Shown one piece after another: positions 33,930-46,024 of a stretch of 64,000 nt of DNA. The notes under the pieces are model-generated. The model saw only the letters and a program-made list of their open reading frames with translations. It made no database searches and had not been told where the DNA came from. Within the stretch, counting starts at the first letter, position 1. Every line of letters starts with the position of its first letter. The position numbers and the translations under genes were made by a program. Origin of the DNA: Oryzias latipes (Eukaryota > Chordata > Actinopteri > Beloniformes > Adrianichthyidae); NCBI RefSeq assembly GCF_002234675.1, contig NC_019866.2, forward strand, positions 21,852,802 through 21,916,801, given 5' to 3'.

Positions 33930-36187
33930 AAGTCTGGGTGGTGCAGTGGAAGTGGATTATATCTAACTGTAGGAGTTAATCTGCATATGAAATATTATTC
34001 AGAAAGTTGTTTATCTGCAAAATGTTTTTTCTTTTTTACGGAGATTAGAAGAGGTTGGTACTGTAGGAGATTGCTGATTAGATGAGGACGTTTGTACATC
34101 ATTTATACCAAAAGTTATTTGGCACGAAATGATACTAGATATCATCATCCAATCAGCGAAATCAAATCTTGAAATTTCGTTTATTGTTTGAAAATTTTCA
34201 TTTTTATTTTGTAGTTTAATTGTGTTTTAGTTTCTAAAATGTAATGTTGTCTTATACCATTTGTTAAGCTTTTTCAATTGTCGATGTTATCTTTAATATG
34301 TTTTTGTGTTGAGTGACTCGTTAAGTGAATTGCACTTTAGGGCCCCCGTAGACCTATATGGGTGTCTTAACTCACTAAATCCTAAAAGGTAACAGTAGCT
34401 TTGTAAATAATCCAATCTAAACAGTTCATTAAAATCTTGTAACAGGCTTTCTTAATTCCTCCAAGCAAAAACACACTCCATGCTAATTTAGGCGTTAGCA
34501 TGCTAATACCTAATCCATGCCTGACCAAACAAAATAGTCTTACTTTGAATTTGTCGAAAAAAATAAACCTGTCCCTAAATAACAGAACACTCTGGATGAA
34601 GGAATTAGTTAACGTATTACTGTAATTGAAGCAGCTTGAGGGCTGAGTTGGCTGGCACGCAGGAAACCAGGTGTGGCAGGATGAGTTAATTGGGCCTCCA
34701 GGTGTGGGCACTCCCATCCTGGTGCTGCTAATGAGCACCAGGCCAAGAAGTGCTTTTCCATCCAGTTTTTGGTCACGGCACTCATTTAATTAAAAAAAAC
34801 ATGTTTTTAGTACGGTTTTGCAAAATGTAAATTTCCCAAAAACCACCTCCTTCAAGCGCAAAAACTGTTTTTCGATAAATGAGTTTTTTTTCGAAATTGT
34901 TGTTTCCATTTGACAGATTTAGTTTAGAAAATCAAATTTGTGCGATTTTATAGTTAATAGAAACACAGCTAATTAAAGTCGCTTTGCCGTGGCAAGCCCT
35001 GTTAAAAAGTGAACAACAAAATGTATGGCTGTAATTAGTGTTTTTACCAAGACTTGCTAATGCTTTTGTAACTTTTGGATGTCTTTTTTTTTATGAAAGA
35101 AAACTTAAGATGAGTAAAAGTAAACATACTAATTTGGATTTAATCTATAAAAATTGTGGCTATGCTCATATTTTGTTTTCTCGATCTTAAGGCTACACCT
35201 TATGCCTTTCTGTTTTGATTTCAGACAGATTCTGATTAATTACCCATTTTATAGACACGCATGCAAAATTACACTGTGACATGGTTAAGAATGCTATATA
35301 ATAGATGGGTTTGTAAAAGTATTGTTTTTTTAATAATTTTCAGAAGACATTTTTCTTTTCCTATTGACTAAATTAAACGCTCTAAACACTGTGAGAGAGT
35401 TTTTGAGGGTTTGCAGGCTTAGAAAATAAATTTAGACTGCGGAACTGTGAGCATAACAGTGGGCGATCTTGAACCAACACCCTCTGATAAAAAATTGCTT
35501 TTAAAAAAAGGCTGTGGCTTCACACCTCTTTAGAAGCGATATGTTCACACTGACAAAAATCACACATTCGTGCCCATGCACTGAGATGTTTTGGGTGGAG
35601 TCACTTTGTGTCTGAAGATTCACAAGTTGGTGTTTGTAAAAAAAATTACCTCACAAATCGTCTTCAGCGGTTTCAATGTTTTTGTCCAATATGGCCATTT
35701 TTTATGACAAAACTTTTTTTAACAACAATTATTCAACATCTGACTCCGAAAACAAATCAAAATTTAACAGTTTAATCTTATCTTATAGACAATTATTCAC
35801 ATATCCACCCAAAGTCACAAGTGTCTTGGATAGAGGTGCATTTGTCCTAAAACATTCAAATGTCTGTCAAGTTGCACCAAACAACAGAATTATAATCTTA
35901 AAAAGGCTCGACTTTGCTGAATAGCCTCCGGTTATAAAACTAGACTGGACTACCGCAATGATCTGTTTGTCGAATCTAAAAAATTCTATCATCTCCACTG
36001 CTTTTCTAACCTCCCCCCAAAAAGGTTTAATCTCAGGGCATAGCCACATGCAGTGGAAAAGAGTCCTTTTAGCCTCAGCACACTTACAACAGAAAGGTCA
36101 TAATGTCTTAAATTTCAGATATGGCGCCTTTATCTCGACTATTTTTAGAAAGCATTCTTTCCAGTGATGTTTTTTCTAGTTTAGGTA
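33930..36187. other. AT-rich intergenic stretch without supported genes
   Basis: Short reading frames on both strands lack splice sites in phase, domain similarity or codon bias. Runs of A or T and a few unassigned repeat blocks only. Confidence 0.5.
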
Positions 36188-37175
36188 CAGTCAGGACCAT
36201 TAATATTTGGACAGAGACACATTCTTTCTAATTTAGTTTCTGTACATTACCAAAGTGACTTTTAAATAAAACAACTCAGATGCCGTTGAAGTGCAGACTT
36301 TCAGCTTTTATTCCATGGGTTGAACAAAAAGATTGCATAAAAATGTGAAAAACTAAAGCAGTTTTTAAACACAATCCCTTTATTTCATGGGCTCGTAAGT
36401 AATTGGACAAATGAAATAACTGAAACAAAATGGTCATTACTAGTATTTGGTTGAAAAGCCTTTGTTGGCAATGACAGCCTGAAGTCTTGAACTCATGGAC
36501 ATCACCAGATGCTGGGTTTTCTCCTTCTGAATGCTCTGCCAGGCCTTTACTGCAGCGGCTTTCAGCTGCTGTTTGTTTGTGGGCCTTTCTGTCTGAGGTT
36601 TAGTCTTCAAGTGAAATGCTGCTCAATTGGGTTAAGATCAGGTGACTGATGTTGCCATTCAAGAATATTCCACTTCTTTGCTTTAATAAACTCCTGAGTT
36701 GCTTTGGCTGTATGTTTTGGGTCGTTGTCCATCTGTATTATGAAACGCCGCCCAATCAGTTTGGCTGCATTCAGAATTCATTGGGCTGCTTCTGTCCTGT
36801 GTCACGTCATCAATAAACACTAGTGTCCCAGTGCCACTAGCAGCCATGCACGCCCAGACCATCACACTGCCTCCACCGTGTTTTACTGATGATGTAGTGT
36901 GCTTTGGATCAGGAGCTTCTCCACGGCTTCTCCATACTTTTCTCTTGCCATCATTCTGGTAGAGGTTGATTTTGGTTTCATCTGTCCAAATAATGTTTTT
37001 CCAGAACTGTGCTGGTTTTTTTAGAGGCTTTTTAGCAAAGTCTAATCTAGCCTTCCTATTCTTGAGGCTTATGAGCGACTTGCATCTTGCAGTGTACCCT
37101 CTGGATCTACTTTCATGAAGTCTTCTTTTTATCGTAGACTTTGATATTGATACGCCTACCTCCTGGAGAGTGTTG

Positions 37176-37768
37176 TTCACTTTGATTTGATTTGATTTGA
37201 TTTGAAATGGTTTATTTCAAGCAATTAAGTAGAAATAATACACACTTAGGATAATAATAATAATAATAATGGATTGGATTTATCTGCGCTTTTCAAGACA
37301 CTCAAAGCGCTTACATTGTGTCCATTATTCATTCACTCCTCATTCATACTTGGTAATAAGACATATTAATAAATATTGCTTGAAAGGGAGTGGAAGGAAG
37401 CGAATTTATATAATCCCGACCCGTTATACTATAACCATTTTATTACATGATTTATCAATATCCGGTTCCTAGCTTTTATCAGACAGAATTAAGAATCATA
37501 AGGTATCGATAAGGCACATGCCAAAGATGAATTACTTAATTATTACGTAAAAATTACTATTTTAGAAATCAACATGGCAAATGCAGATCAGTCATCTGAA
37601 ATATATGCAGATTATGCTACTTATAAAAGTCATTCATATGATTAAAACATAATACTATATCAGTAAAGTAAACACAACACTGTTTCAGGAATTTTCATAG
37701 CAAAATTTCATCAAGTATCAAAAGTTAAAAACATGTGCAAAATTATGCTACATTAGAACCCGGAACCG
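37176..37768 (-). mobile_element. Non-LTR retrotransposon-like element (family A) inside the Tc1 transposase
   Basis: Starts with (TTGAT)n and 'ttgaaatggtttatttcaag', ends '...acccggaaccggaaatc'. Related to 4920-5480. Removing it restores continuity of the Tc1 reading frame, which fixes both borders to within a few bases. Minus-strand orientation with an (ATCAA)n tail. Confidence 0.7.
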
Positions 37769-38332
37769 GAAATCTTGGTTGGCTGTTGTGAACGGGTTCC
37801 TCTTCACCATGGAAATTATTCTGCGATCATCCACCACTGTTGTCCTCCGTGGATGTCCAGGTCTTTTTTCGTTGCTGAGTTCATCAGTGCTTTCTTTCTT
37901 TCTCAGGATGTACCACACTGTTGATCTTGCCACTCCTGATACTGTGACAATTTCTCGCATGTTTTTTTTCTGTTTTTTTCCAGCTTAATGGTAGCTCCTT
38001 TCACCTGCATGGAGAGCTCCTTTGACCGCATGTTGTCTGTTCACAGCAAAATCTTCAAATTGCAAGCACGAGTCCTCTAATCAACTCCAGGGGCCTCATT
38101 TATAAAACTTTGCGTAGGATTAGCGTCAGAAGTGGCGTACGGATGAAACATAGGACGTGCGTACGCACAGAAATATTCAGATTTATAAAACCGTGCGCAC
38201 GCACATCCTACGGATGTTTCCCTTAATAAATCACGATCAATTCTAAATGTAGCGCAGCTTTTGCGGCTTCATGACACGCACATAAATAGTCCGTGAAACG
38301 CCCACAGGTTAATATTCATTGATTGCGAAATC

Positions 38333-38629
38333 ATGGCAAAAACAGAGAGGAAATCAAAAAAACGTAACATCACTCAATGTGAAGTAGAAGTTATCATTGG
38401 CGAGGTGGAAAAGAGGAGAAAAATGTTGTTTGGAGGGCACAGTGTGGGCATTACTAATGCCAAAAAGGCACTTGAGTGGCAAACGGTGGCAGACGCCGTA
38501 AATGCTGTAGCCTCACAACCTCAGACCGTGGCCGAAAGAAAAAGCCCCGCAGAGGTCCAACAGGACGGCTCAAGGAAGTCGGAACCGGCTCATAAGCCAC
38601 TCGTCCTCGTTTGCCAGCAAGTCTTCTAG
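38333..38629 (+). CDS. Myb/SANT-like DNA-binding protein of the Harbinger-type element
   Basis: 98-aa frame beginning MAKTERKSKKRNITQCEVEV and containing GEVEKRRKMLFGGHSVGITN and KKALEWQTVADAVNAVASQP. This is the helix-turn-helix fold of the Myb-like accessory proteins encoded by PIF/Harbinger transposons and of NAIF1-type host genes. Intact relatives are longer and continue with a KKWSDIK-like third helix. Here that part is altered (AERKSPAEVQQDG), so the frame is probably shifted after about residue 68 and the protein non-functional. Expected role: binds the element's terminal repeats and helps its transposase. Confidence 0.65.
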   Translation: MAKTERKSKKRNITQCEVEVIIGEVEKRRKMLFGGHSVGITNAKKALEWQTVADAVNAVASQPQTVAERKSPAEVQQDGSRKSEPAHKPLVLVCQQVF

Positions 38630-38866
38630 CTGTCTAAAGATGTGTTCACTCCGATTTCTTCCATTTGCCACATCTTCTAAGTGCACAAGATCAGCCATTG
38701 TGCGTCATTACGCATTGTGATGGGGCATTTTATTTCCCTCCATTTAATTACTTCTGACAAGCTACAGATGTCGGTAATAATCGACGTGGAAAAGGGATAT
38801 TGATCAGCGCAAATGTAATTTCTTGTTGCTTTCTGAATGGTTGAGACATACGCCATACATCGTTTT

Positions 38867-38953
38867 ATCAAAAATAAAACAAACTAAAGGCATATGCATG
38901 AATACCATAATCAAAAATAAAACAAACTAAAGGCATATGCATGAATACCATAA
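38867..38953. repeat. Perfect tandem duplication of about 43 bp
   Basis: The unit starting 'atcaaaaataaaacaaacta' and ending 'catgaataccata' occurs twice in a row with no visible mismatch. Inside the Harbinger-like element; recent replication slippage is likely. Confidence 0.85.
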
Positions 38954-40004
38954 TTCTGTAGCTTATGAAGAAATGTTCTACTATGAAAACAACTTTCCCC
39001 AGTGGACAATTAATACGTCTGTCTGTCTGTCTAATAACACCTATATCTGCTACGCCAGACGGACACACTGACGAGAATATCAGTTTTGTACATTATTTCG
39101 TTTTGTTAACTATATTATTTATGAAGATGAATTGCACAACATGCCAATATTGCAGAACATATTTCACTTTTCTTTCTGCAAATATGTGTTCATTTGAATT
39201 TCTGTTGTAATTTTCGTTTGATTTTTTTGTTTGTTTCACTGCTGATCGATCAAACGGGTGTTGGTGTAGGCTGTTAATTGTAAGACTTGCTTGGTGAAGT
39301 CTTCATGTTATTTATGAGAGGCAGGATTGTCATTTTCACTTTCACTTTCACGTGTTTCTTCCATCTGCCGACGGTGTCGCCATTTCTCATTTCACCCGTT
39401 TTGTGCGTACGCCTGGGTCAGAGCTTGCGTGAAGGACCGCACATTTTCCCGTCAAGTTTGCTTTTTATTAATATCAATTATTGCGTAGAGAGTGGCGTAC
39501 GCCTTCTTTTGTGCGTACGCAACGTTTATAAATGAGGCCCCAGCAGGCCTTTTATCTGCTTCACTCATAATGACATAACAAAGGAATTGCCCACACTTGC
39601 CCATGCAGTAGCATGGAAGTCAATTGTCCAATTACTTACGAGCACATGAAATGAAGGGATTGTGTTTAAAAACTGCTTTAGTTTTTCACATTTTTATGCA
39701 ATCTTTTTGTTCAACCCATGGAATAAAAGCTGAAAGTCTGCACTTCAACGGCATCTGAGTTGCTTTATTTAAAATTCCCTGTGGTAATGTACAGAAACAA
39801 AATGAGAGAGAATGTGTCTCTGTCCAAATATTTTTATTTATAGTTTGAGTTTGTCTATTTTTTTCCATATCGTGATTTGCTTTCCAGAGTAAACTATACC
39901 CAGATAAATAATATAATATTAGCTTTGGCAAACTAGAGAATGAATTTTTGTATGTAATATTAGGTCTTTTCCCAGATCATTTTACTACCCGGAAGTAAGA
40001 AAAG

Positions 40005-40335
40005 GCGATCTATGAGGCTTCGCCTTTCACTCCCTCTGGGTGCTGCCCATTTCATGACGTCAACCTAGAGTCGACCTCGGCCTTGGCAGCATGTCACCCA
40101 CACACATCTGAACAGAAGATCGCAGGTTCAGTTTCTGCCCTGCCTGCCCATGCGTTGAAGTGCCCTTGGGCAAAAAGTTAAACCCCACGTTGCTCCTGGT
40201 GGTTAAAAGTTGGCGCCAGTGCTCGCCATTGGGGCCATGTGTGTTAATGCGTGAATGGGACTGTGAAGTGTAAAGCACGTTGGGTTACTTTGGTTAGAAA
40301 ACCACTATATAAGTAAACTCCAATTACCATTTACA
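40005..40335 (+). mobile_element. SINE family S copy
   Basis: Shares 'gaagatcgcaggttcag' (B-box-like), 'gcccatgcgttgaagtg', 'aaagttggcgccagtgctcg', and the tail 'gaaaaccactatataa' with 42676-42950. Reverse-orientation fragments are at 40380-40500 and 43225-43350 ('gtggggttcggtgtcttgcc'). The left 50 bp belong to repeat E (see 53857-55975). Confidence 0.6.
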
Positions 40336-42675
40336 TGGTTTTTACCCTGAGTGGAGTTTTTATTTGCATTTAGATTATTGTGGGGTTCGGTGTCTTGCCC
40401 AAAGACACTGACACATTGGCGGGCAGGGCGAGAACAAAACCTTTGATCAAGGTTGACCGTTTTACCTCTGCACCACAGGTTGTTCAGATGTCATGTGAAC
40501 TGTTGCTTAAGGGGAATTTCCTGCAAGATAATCGAATATCTTTGAGAGAATCTGGTTACTCTGACGTGTATCAATGGATTCTTGTTTATACTAAAAATCA
40601 GTTTTTCAGTTTTGTGCCATCCTGTCTTTCAATTTTGAGTCTTTTCAAGACACTAGAAGGCATCATAGGTTGAACCACATTGTGTTTTTATTTCTGTTAC
40701 AAAATTGGACCCATCACTATTTGACATTCATCAGTGGTAGATGTCAGGACATTGTATGAAATGTCATTTTTGGAAATGACTCCTAAACCCATAGAAAATG
40801 AGGTGTGAAACAGGGCAAAAGTGGGGATGAAAAACACCCCCACATTTTTGCATGTTTTCACATCCAAGTCCCCTTTTTGTCTTATCTGTTACACTTCCCC
40901 CATTTCTAAGAATGTTTCGTGTCTGAGTTTCCGTATCAAAATAAAGTTAACACTTTGGTCGTATCTTGTGTTTACATAAAAGTAGGCAGCAGCTTCCTTG
41001 GGTACCATGTCTTTCTATTGTTCTCACACCCCCATCACCTTTTTGTAACCCTGCACTGTCAGAGCAATACAAATCTCAGTTGACTGGATGTGCGGCAGAG
41101 AAAAGGCCCACTTGTGGGGAGAATTTAAGAGTTGCCACGTCATTACTCAGTAGTTGACCCTCTTTTTTTTCGTGGTTTCTTATGTAGATCTGTACACTTT
41201 ATTAAGTCACGTTGGTTTAATTTTTACATTTTGAACTGAATCTGCAATGTTTTCAATCTGACAGCATTTGATTGAAAAGCGTGGGCAGATGTGATGAAGA
41301 TGTAACAGAAAGAAAATTACCTCAGCAAAGTACCTGTTTCCTGTTCAGTGGGTGGCAAAGGCATTTTCGAGTGTTGTGGCTTCACCTTTGCTCACGACTG
41401 CGTAATATATTTTGATATTGTTTGCTGGTAGACTTTGCAGTTTCCACAGCTAAAACAGCTTTAGATTTAAACTTGTGACGACTCAGTTCTCTGTGCGAAC
41501 AGCTGGTTTTTGCAAAACTTTTCAGTATTGTTGTTTAAAATACCAGGAAAACGAAGGTCCTGCACTGAGGTTAACCTTTACTCTTTGCTTACCAAATCAA
41601 AAAGAAGTTTAAAGGTTCACGGTAAACGAGAGTGTATTAAGTGGGTGGGGATAAACTGGGGACTTAGAAGAAGTTGCTGATCGTGGGAAAGTGGCATCAC
41701 ACTTTTTTCTTTAAGTTTTATAGCTGAAACCATGGCGGGCCACCAGCCGCACAGATAAACTCCATCGAGCAGAGACTGCGGTCTGACGCTGAAGCTGCCT
41801 GATAATGTGTTGCTGTTCCTGCTGTGATCAACACTAAATATTTGGGGTTTGCAGAAGATACAGTCAAATTTGCCTGTGCAAAGAAACTGAACCAGGCAAA
41901 GCGTTTCTGGTTTTCCACCTTTTTTTTGTTCAACATGTTTGAGCTTTGTACACAAAACAATCAATTTTTGAACGCCTAAAAGAAACACTAAATACCATAA
42001 ATTGAACATTGGATATTAAATTTTAAATCAAAAATATAATACCATGCTTAAAATTCAACAACTTTTCCCCATGGAAGTTTTTTTTTGGTCATTAATAAAA
42101 CGTATACAATTTTGTTCGTGTGTAGAAAGTCAAACAAAATCAATTTTCACCAGCAGTCCTTTATTTTACCCCAATGTTATACACATTCCCAATGAAATCT
42201 GATTTTCATACACTCTTATTAGTGCACATTAATGCAGCAATTAAAAATAAACATGTTATATCTGGTTTCACTACAGTTTGTGACTATTTTAGCATTCTTC
42301 CAAATAGAACATTGTGGTCTGTTAATACAAGAAAAGATTAACAACCAATAGCGATTTAAAAAAGTAAATTACTTTAATCTTTACTTACAGTTCTGAACTC
42401 TGAACTTTGTCTGGAGATCACACGAAATTGGTCATGAATGTGTAATGTGAACTGTCACTTGGTTGGATTATTGTTGACATAAGTTCCTTACCCGTAAACT
42501 CAGATTTGCTTGCAGTTGGATCTTCTCAAGGTTTTCTCGCATTTCTTGCAGTTTATTGGAAAGTGCATCACGCCCACACCCTACACCAGTGACAATTTCA
42601 GGAGAAAACTTTTCACACTAATTTTTCAAACCTTGTTCCACAATAGGTGCTGCACACCTCACAAAGAAAAGGCCC

Positions 42676-42950
42676 TACATGGGGGCGGCTGTCGTGCAGA
42701 GGTAGAGCGGCCCACCTCTGTATGGAAGATCGCAGGTTCAGATTCTGCCCTGGCTGCCCATGCGTTGAAGTGTCATTGGGCAAGAGGCTGAACCCCACAT
42801 TGCTGCTGTTGGTTAAAAGTTGGCGCCAGTGCTCGCCATTGGAGCCTTGTGTGTGAATGGGTGAATGGGCCTGTGACTGTAAAGCAATTTGGGTCACTTT
42901 GGGTAGAAAACCACTATATAACTAAACTCCAATTACCATTTACATGGTTT
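42676..42950 (+). mobile_element. tRNA-derived SINE family S, fullest copy
   Basis: Head 'ggcggctgtcgtgcagaggt' and B-box-like 'ggttcagattc', body 'gttggcgccagtgctcgcca', tail 'tgggtgaatgggcctgtgac', 'agaaaaccactatataacta'. About 275 bp. The surrounding 40500-42670 and 42950-43720 show no gene that I can support. Confidence 0.65.
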
Positions 42951-43729
42951 ACATGGTGGAGTTTGTATGCTGTCCCCATGCACGCATGGGCAAAGGTGGG
43001 ATAGGTTCCAGCAACCCCCATCATCTTGTTCGCAACAAAGTGATTATAGAAATGAATAGATGTTCACAAAACTTAGCCCTTTGAAACTAAGCAAGGACAT
43101 TTAGAACATCTGCTGAGATTTGCTATGTTCATGAAAAAGTGGCTGTTTTAGCAACAGAGGGAACATTTGTGTGCACTTCAGGAACCAGGTTGGAATGTTT
43201 GATTTTTCCCTAATTAAAATGGTAAACGGCATTTAGAGCAATGTGGGGTTCAGTGTCTTGCCCAAGGGCACATAGGCAGGCAGGGCGAGAACCAAACCAG
43301 GGAACTTTGGATCAGAGGTTGACCGTTTTACCTCTGCACCACAGCTTTTTCAGATGTCATGTGAACCGTTGCTTAAAGGGAATTTCCTTCAAAGTTTCTT
43401 TGAGAGAAATCTGGTTACTCTGGTTGCGTGTATCAATGGCTGCATCATCACCTTGTTCATATTTTGCGATTAGAAACAGTTTTTCCCTGATTTTGCCATC
43501 CTGTCTTTTAATCTTTACAAAACATTCAAGGCATGGAAGATCAACACCTGTTTCTGTATTGTTTATTCATGCACTGATCACAGAAAGGCTGCTACCTTTC
43601 TTACACGTGCTGTACGTGTCCCACAGTCTGGTTCTGACATTCAACAGAGCGATTTTAAATGTCTAAAACAAAAGGAAACTGAACTTCAAACTGCACTCTA
43701 ACATCTCTCTTTCCACACTCTTCGTTCAG

Positions 43730-43947
43730 GTTTCGGGTTCCTAGAAAGGCCCACCAAAGCCACGAGCCCGTCTCAGTTCCCTGCCGTCTTCACGCCCGCT
43801 CTCCCCAACAGCCCCTGGGAGAGGGTTTTGAGCCCCCCACCACACCGACCACAAAGCTCCGACATGCCTGTCTTCGTGCACAACGAGGGGAGCTCAGCTC
43901 CACTTCCCCCCTGCTTAGACAATGAACAAAGCAAGAAGCTCTTGTAA
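43730..43947 (+). CDS. Orphan terminal coding exon of an unidentified gene
   Basis: A good acceptor (pyrimidine tract then ttcgttcag) opens a 71-codon frame ending in TAA. It is GC-rich in an AT-rich region and encodes a Pro/Ser-rich C-terminus: FGFLERPTKATSPSQFP, PNSPWERVLSPPPHRP, DMPVFVHNEGSSAPLP, and the end EQSKKLL. Two leading bases show it needs a preceding exon ending in phase 1. I find no upstream exon within the window that clearly joins it, and I do not recognise the protein. It could be a relic of a lost gene or the last exon of a gene with a very long intron. Confidence 0.4.
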
Positions 43948-44689
43948 AAATAGCCCCCTTGATGCAGCCAAGAACTTTATTCTACTCGCACACAGATTGA
44001 AGCTTCATCCCCTGAATATGATCAGAAAACATTTGAGTGGAAAATCCCTTTGAGACGACGGTCCTTTTTTGTGGTTTGAGTGTTTTCTTTGCACACAGCA
44101 GAAACAACAGTTCACACTAATGACACCGTTGTTGTCTTTTTGTAATGGATGCCAGTTTCAGTGTGAGATTGAAAGAGAGGTTATCTAGAGTTTAGGAGTC
44201 TTGAAACAGCTGAAACTTTGTCTCTGAGTGGACTTAAAAGGGTTAGTTGTCGCCTCTACTGCTCCCACTTTCAGTCATGAGCTCATAAGCTGGTACAGGG
44301 CACACACTAGAATGAACTCTGCAGGGAGTCACCACCAAATGGAGCCCAGAAAACCAACTGAAGAAACACAAAATGTATGGCAAATTGGAAAAATTGTGTG
44401 CATTTCGATTTATTTGCAATATTAATCTGCTTTGCAATGTGGAGTGTCATTCTCTTTTAGGGAATTTTATAGTTGCTAGATTTTTGGGGTGCATGTTTAC
44501 CTAGCAATCCTGAGTTACATGTTTCCTTTTTACCATCAAAACTATCATTCACATAAACACTTCCTGGAGGTATTTGAGTAAGAAATGTAAGAGCTTCTAT
44601 GCTTTGGACTTGTTGGTGCAAAACTCTGCACAGATTATTTGGATTAAGATTTAGTAGATTTAAATTGACAATTCCAATTTGCTCAGCCA

Positions 44690-44895
44690 ATCATGACAGA
44701 GAGTGTTATATTTGGACCTAAACTTCTGTCTCCTGACCCAGTTTGCCTGCCGCCTGCCCCGACTCTCACCTGGATTCTGAACCCTGTATCTCCTCTGACG
44801 ATCTTATGCCTGTTATTGACTTCTGCCTGCCTGCCTGACCCTAATTTAGCTTTGTGGACTTTTGGCTGAGCTAATAAACCTGCTGCATTTGGATT
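44690..44895 (+). repeat. Possible solo LTR fragment
   Basis: Contains 'gcctgccgcctgccccgact', 'ctgcctgcctgaccctaatt' and 'gctaataaacctgctgcatt', the poly(A)-signal-plus-tail pattern seen in fish retroelement LTRs. Followed directly by a truncated MITE M. No second LTR or internal ORF. Confidence 0.35.
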
Positions 44896-44905
44896 CCATT
44901 CCATT

Positions 44906-45082
44906 CCATTGACGTGTTCTCCCTCCCATGACAAAGGTGGATAAAGGTGGAAAGATTTCATGTAATCCATGGACACCAGTGAAGATAACAAATCATTGAA
45001 GAAAAAAGGTTCAGAGCACTGTCTAGTGGGTCTAGATGACCCAACTCCCAACGTTAAAGTGCCTAGGATAACACAAGGGTTA
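44906..45082. mobile_element. MITE family M, copy 5 (left end lost)
   Basis: Begins inside the family at 'attgacgtgttctccctccc' and keeps the right terminus 'taggataacacaagggtta'. Confidence 0.8.
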
Positions 45083-45209
45083 AAAAAACAACAAATTGGG
45101 CTCACGCAAAGCATCAATATGTGACGCAGAAGGGGTGTGAACGTGTTGGTTAAAAACAACAAGTGGGTCTTCCCAGATAAGACTTGCAACTTCAGCAGTC
45201 ATCTGACCT

Positions 45210-45510
45210 TGGGCTACACGGTGGTGGAGTGGTTAGCACCCTCATCTCACAGTGAGGAGGCCCTGGTTTGAATCTCAGCTGGGTCCTTCCTGAGGAGTCC
45301 TCTCTGTGTGTGTGTAGGTTTGCACTCAGGCTTTCTTCCACAGTCCACTGACATGCATTGTTGATCACTCAATCTTGTTCCTGTAGGTCTAAATATGAGT
45401 CTGTGTGGTTGTGCGGCCGTGCATTTGAATGGTGACTCATCCAGGTTGTTTCCTGCCTTCTCTCAACAGGGGCTGGGATAGGCTCCAGCAACCCTCTGAC
45501 CCTAAATGAG
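45210..45510 (+). mobile_element. SINE family D copy (tRNA-like head)
   Basis: 'acacggtggtggagtggtta' (A-box-like) and 'ggtttgaatctcagctgggt' (B-box-like), then 'ggctgggataggctccagca'. Same family as 46930-47130, 55530-55865 (minus) and 63485-63785 (minus). Confidence 0.6.
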
Positions 45511-45938
45511 ATTGAGCGGGTTTAGAAAATGGTTAGTTTGATCTGACCCCATTGTTCCATCTAACCCACTCAAATCCTTGAGTTTACATATTTTTTCCTC
45601 TCTGTCACTAACACATTTAGGGACCTGTTGTCTGATGTATCCATCCAACAGCCAATCTCTTTCAATCATATAGTACTCAGATGTACCCAATCACATAAAA
45701 ACTGACTGTTGGATGAAAGTCCCACTAAATGTAGATTCAGGGATTAGAAATCCAGAAAAATGAAAAATAAACAAAGCATGAAGCTCAGTGGTTAATATGA
45801 AAAACTGCCCACATTGCATCTTAGTGCAAACATATTTCTTTAAACCTCATCTTTTAGTGTTTTTACTACCTCTACTTTATGCATTTAGGTGAAAGCAGCA
45901 GAGAAACGGACTACAGGAGGAACTCCATATTGAATGTT

Positions 45939-46024
45939 TAACCCTTGAGCGTTCAGTGCACTGTCTAGTGGGTCTAGATGACCCAACTCCCAATGTTAAA
46001 GTGCCTAGGTTAGCACAAGGGTTA
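45939..46024. mobile_element. MITE family M, copy 6 (internal deletion)
   Basis: Both termini are present (taacccttgagc... and ...gttagcacaagggtta) but the element is only 86 bp; about 125 bp of the core is missing. The deletion joins 'taacccttg' to 'agcgttcagtgcactgtcta'. Confidence 0.8.

Larger units (their letters stand above)
38091..39541. mobile_element. PIF/Harbinger-like element with Myb/SANT-like ORF
   Basis: Terminal inverted repeats GGGGCCTCATTTATAAA (left) and the complement at the right (tttataaatgaggcccc), with a likely CAG duplication. Sub-terminal 'gtgcgtacgc' repeats are present at both ends. It carries a Myb-like ORF but no recognisable DDE nuclease, so it depends on a partner transposase. 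Confidence 0.8.
36188..39838 (-). mobile_element. Tc1-type transposon carrying two nested insertions
   Basis: Long terminal inverted repeats of roughly 200 bp: the left one starts 'cagtcaggaccattaata' after a TA at 36186-36187; the right one ends near 39838 with 'gagaatgtgtctctgtcc'. Transposase pieces are on the minus strand at 37768-37960 (paired-like DNA-binding domain: VSGVARSTVWYILRKK) and 36683-37175 (catalytic domain: [33 protein letters not shown]). They are separated by family A (37176-37768), and 5' of them a PIF/Harbinger-like element is inserted at 38091-39541. The outermost bases of the right end are diverged. The transposase C-terminus has frameshifts; the element is inactive. 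Confidence 0.85.

Noticed and set aside
41617-42009. Overlapping minus-strand frames near a GC-richer patch
   Set aside because: Frames disagree, there is no convincing splice pair, and no similarity is recognised.
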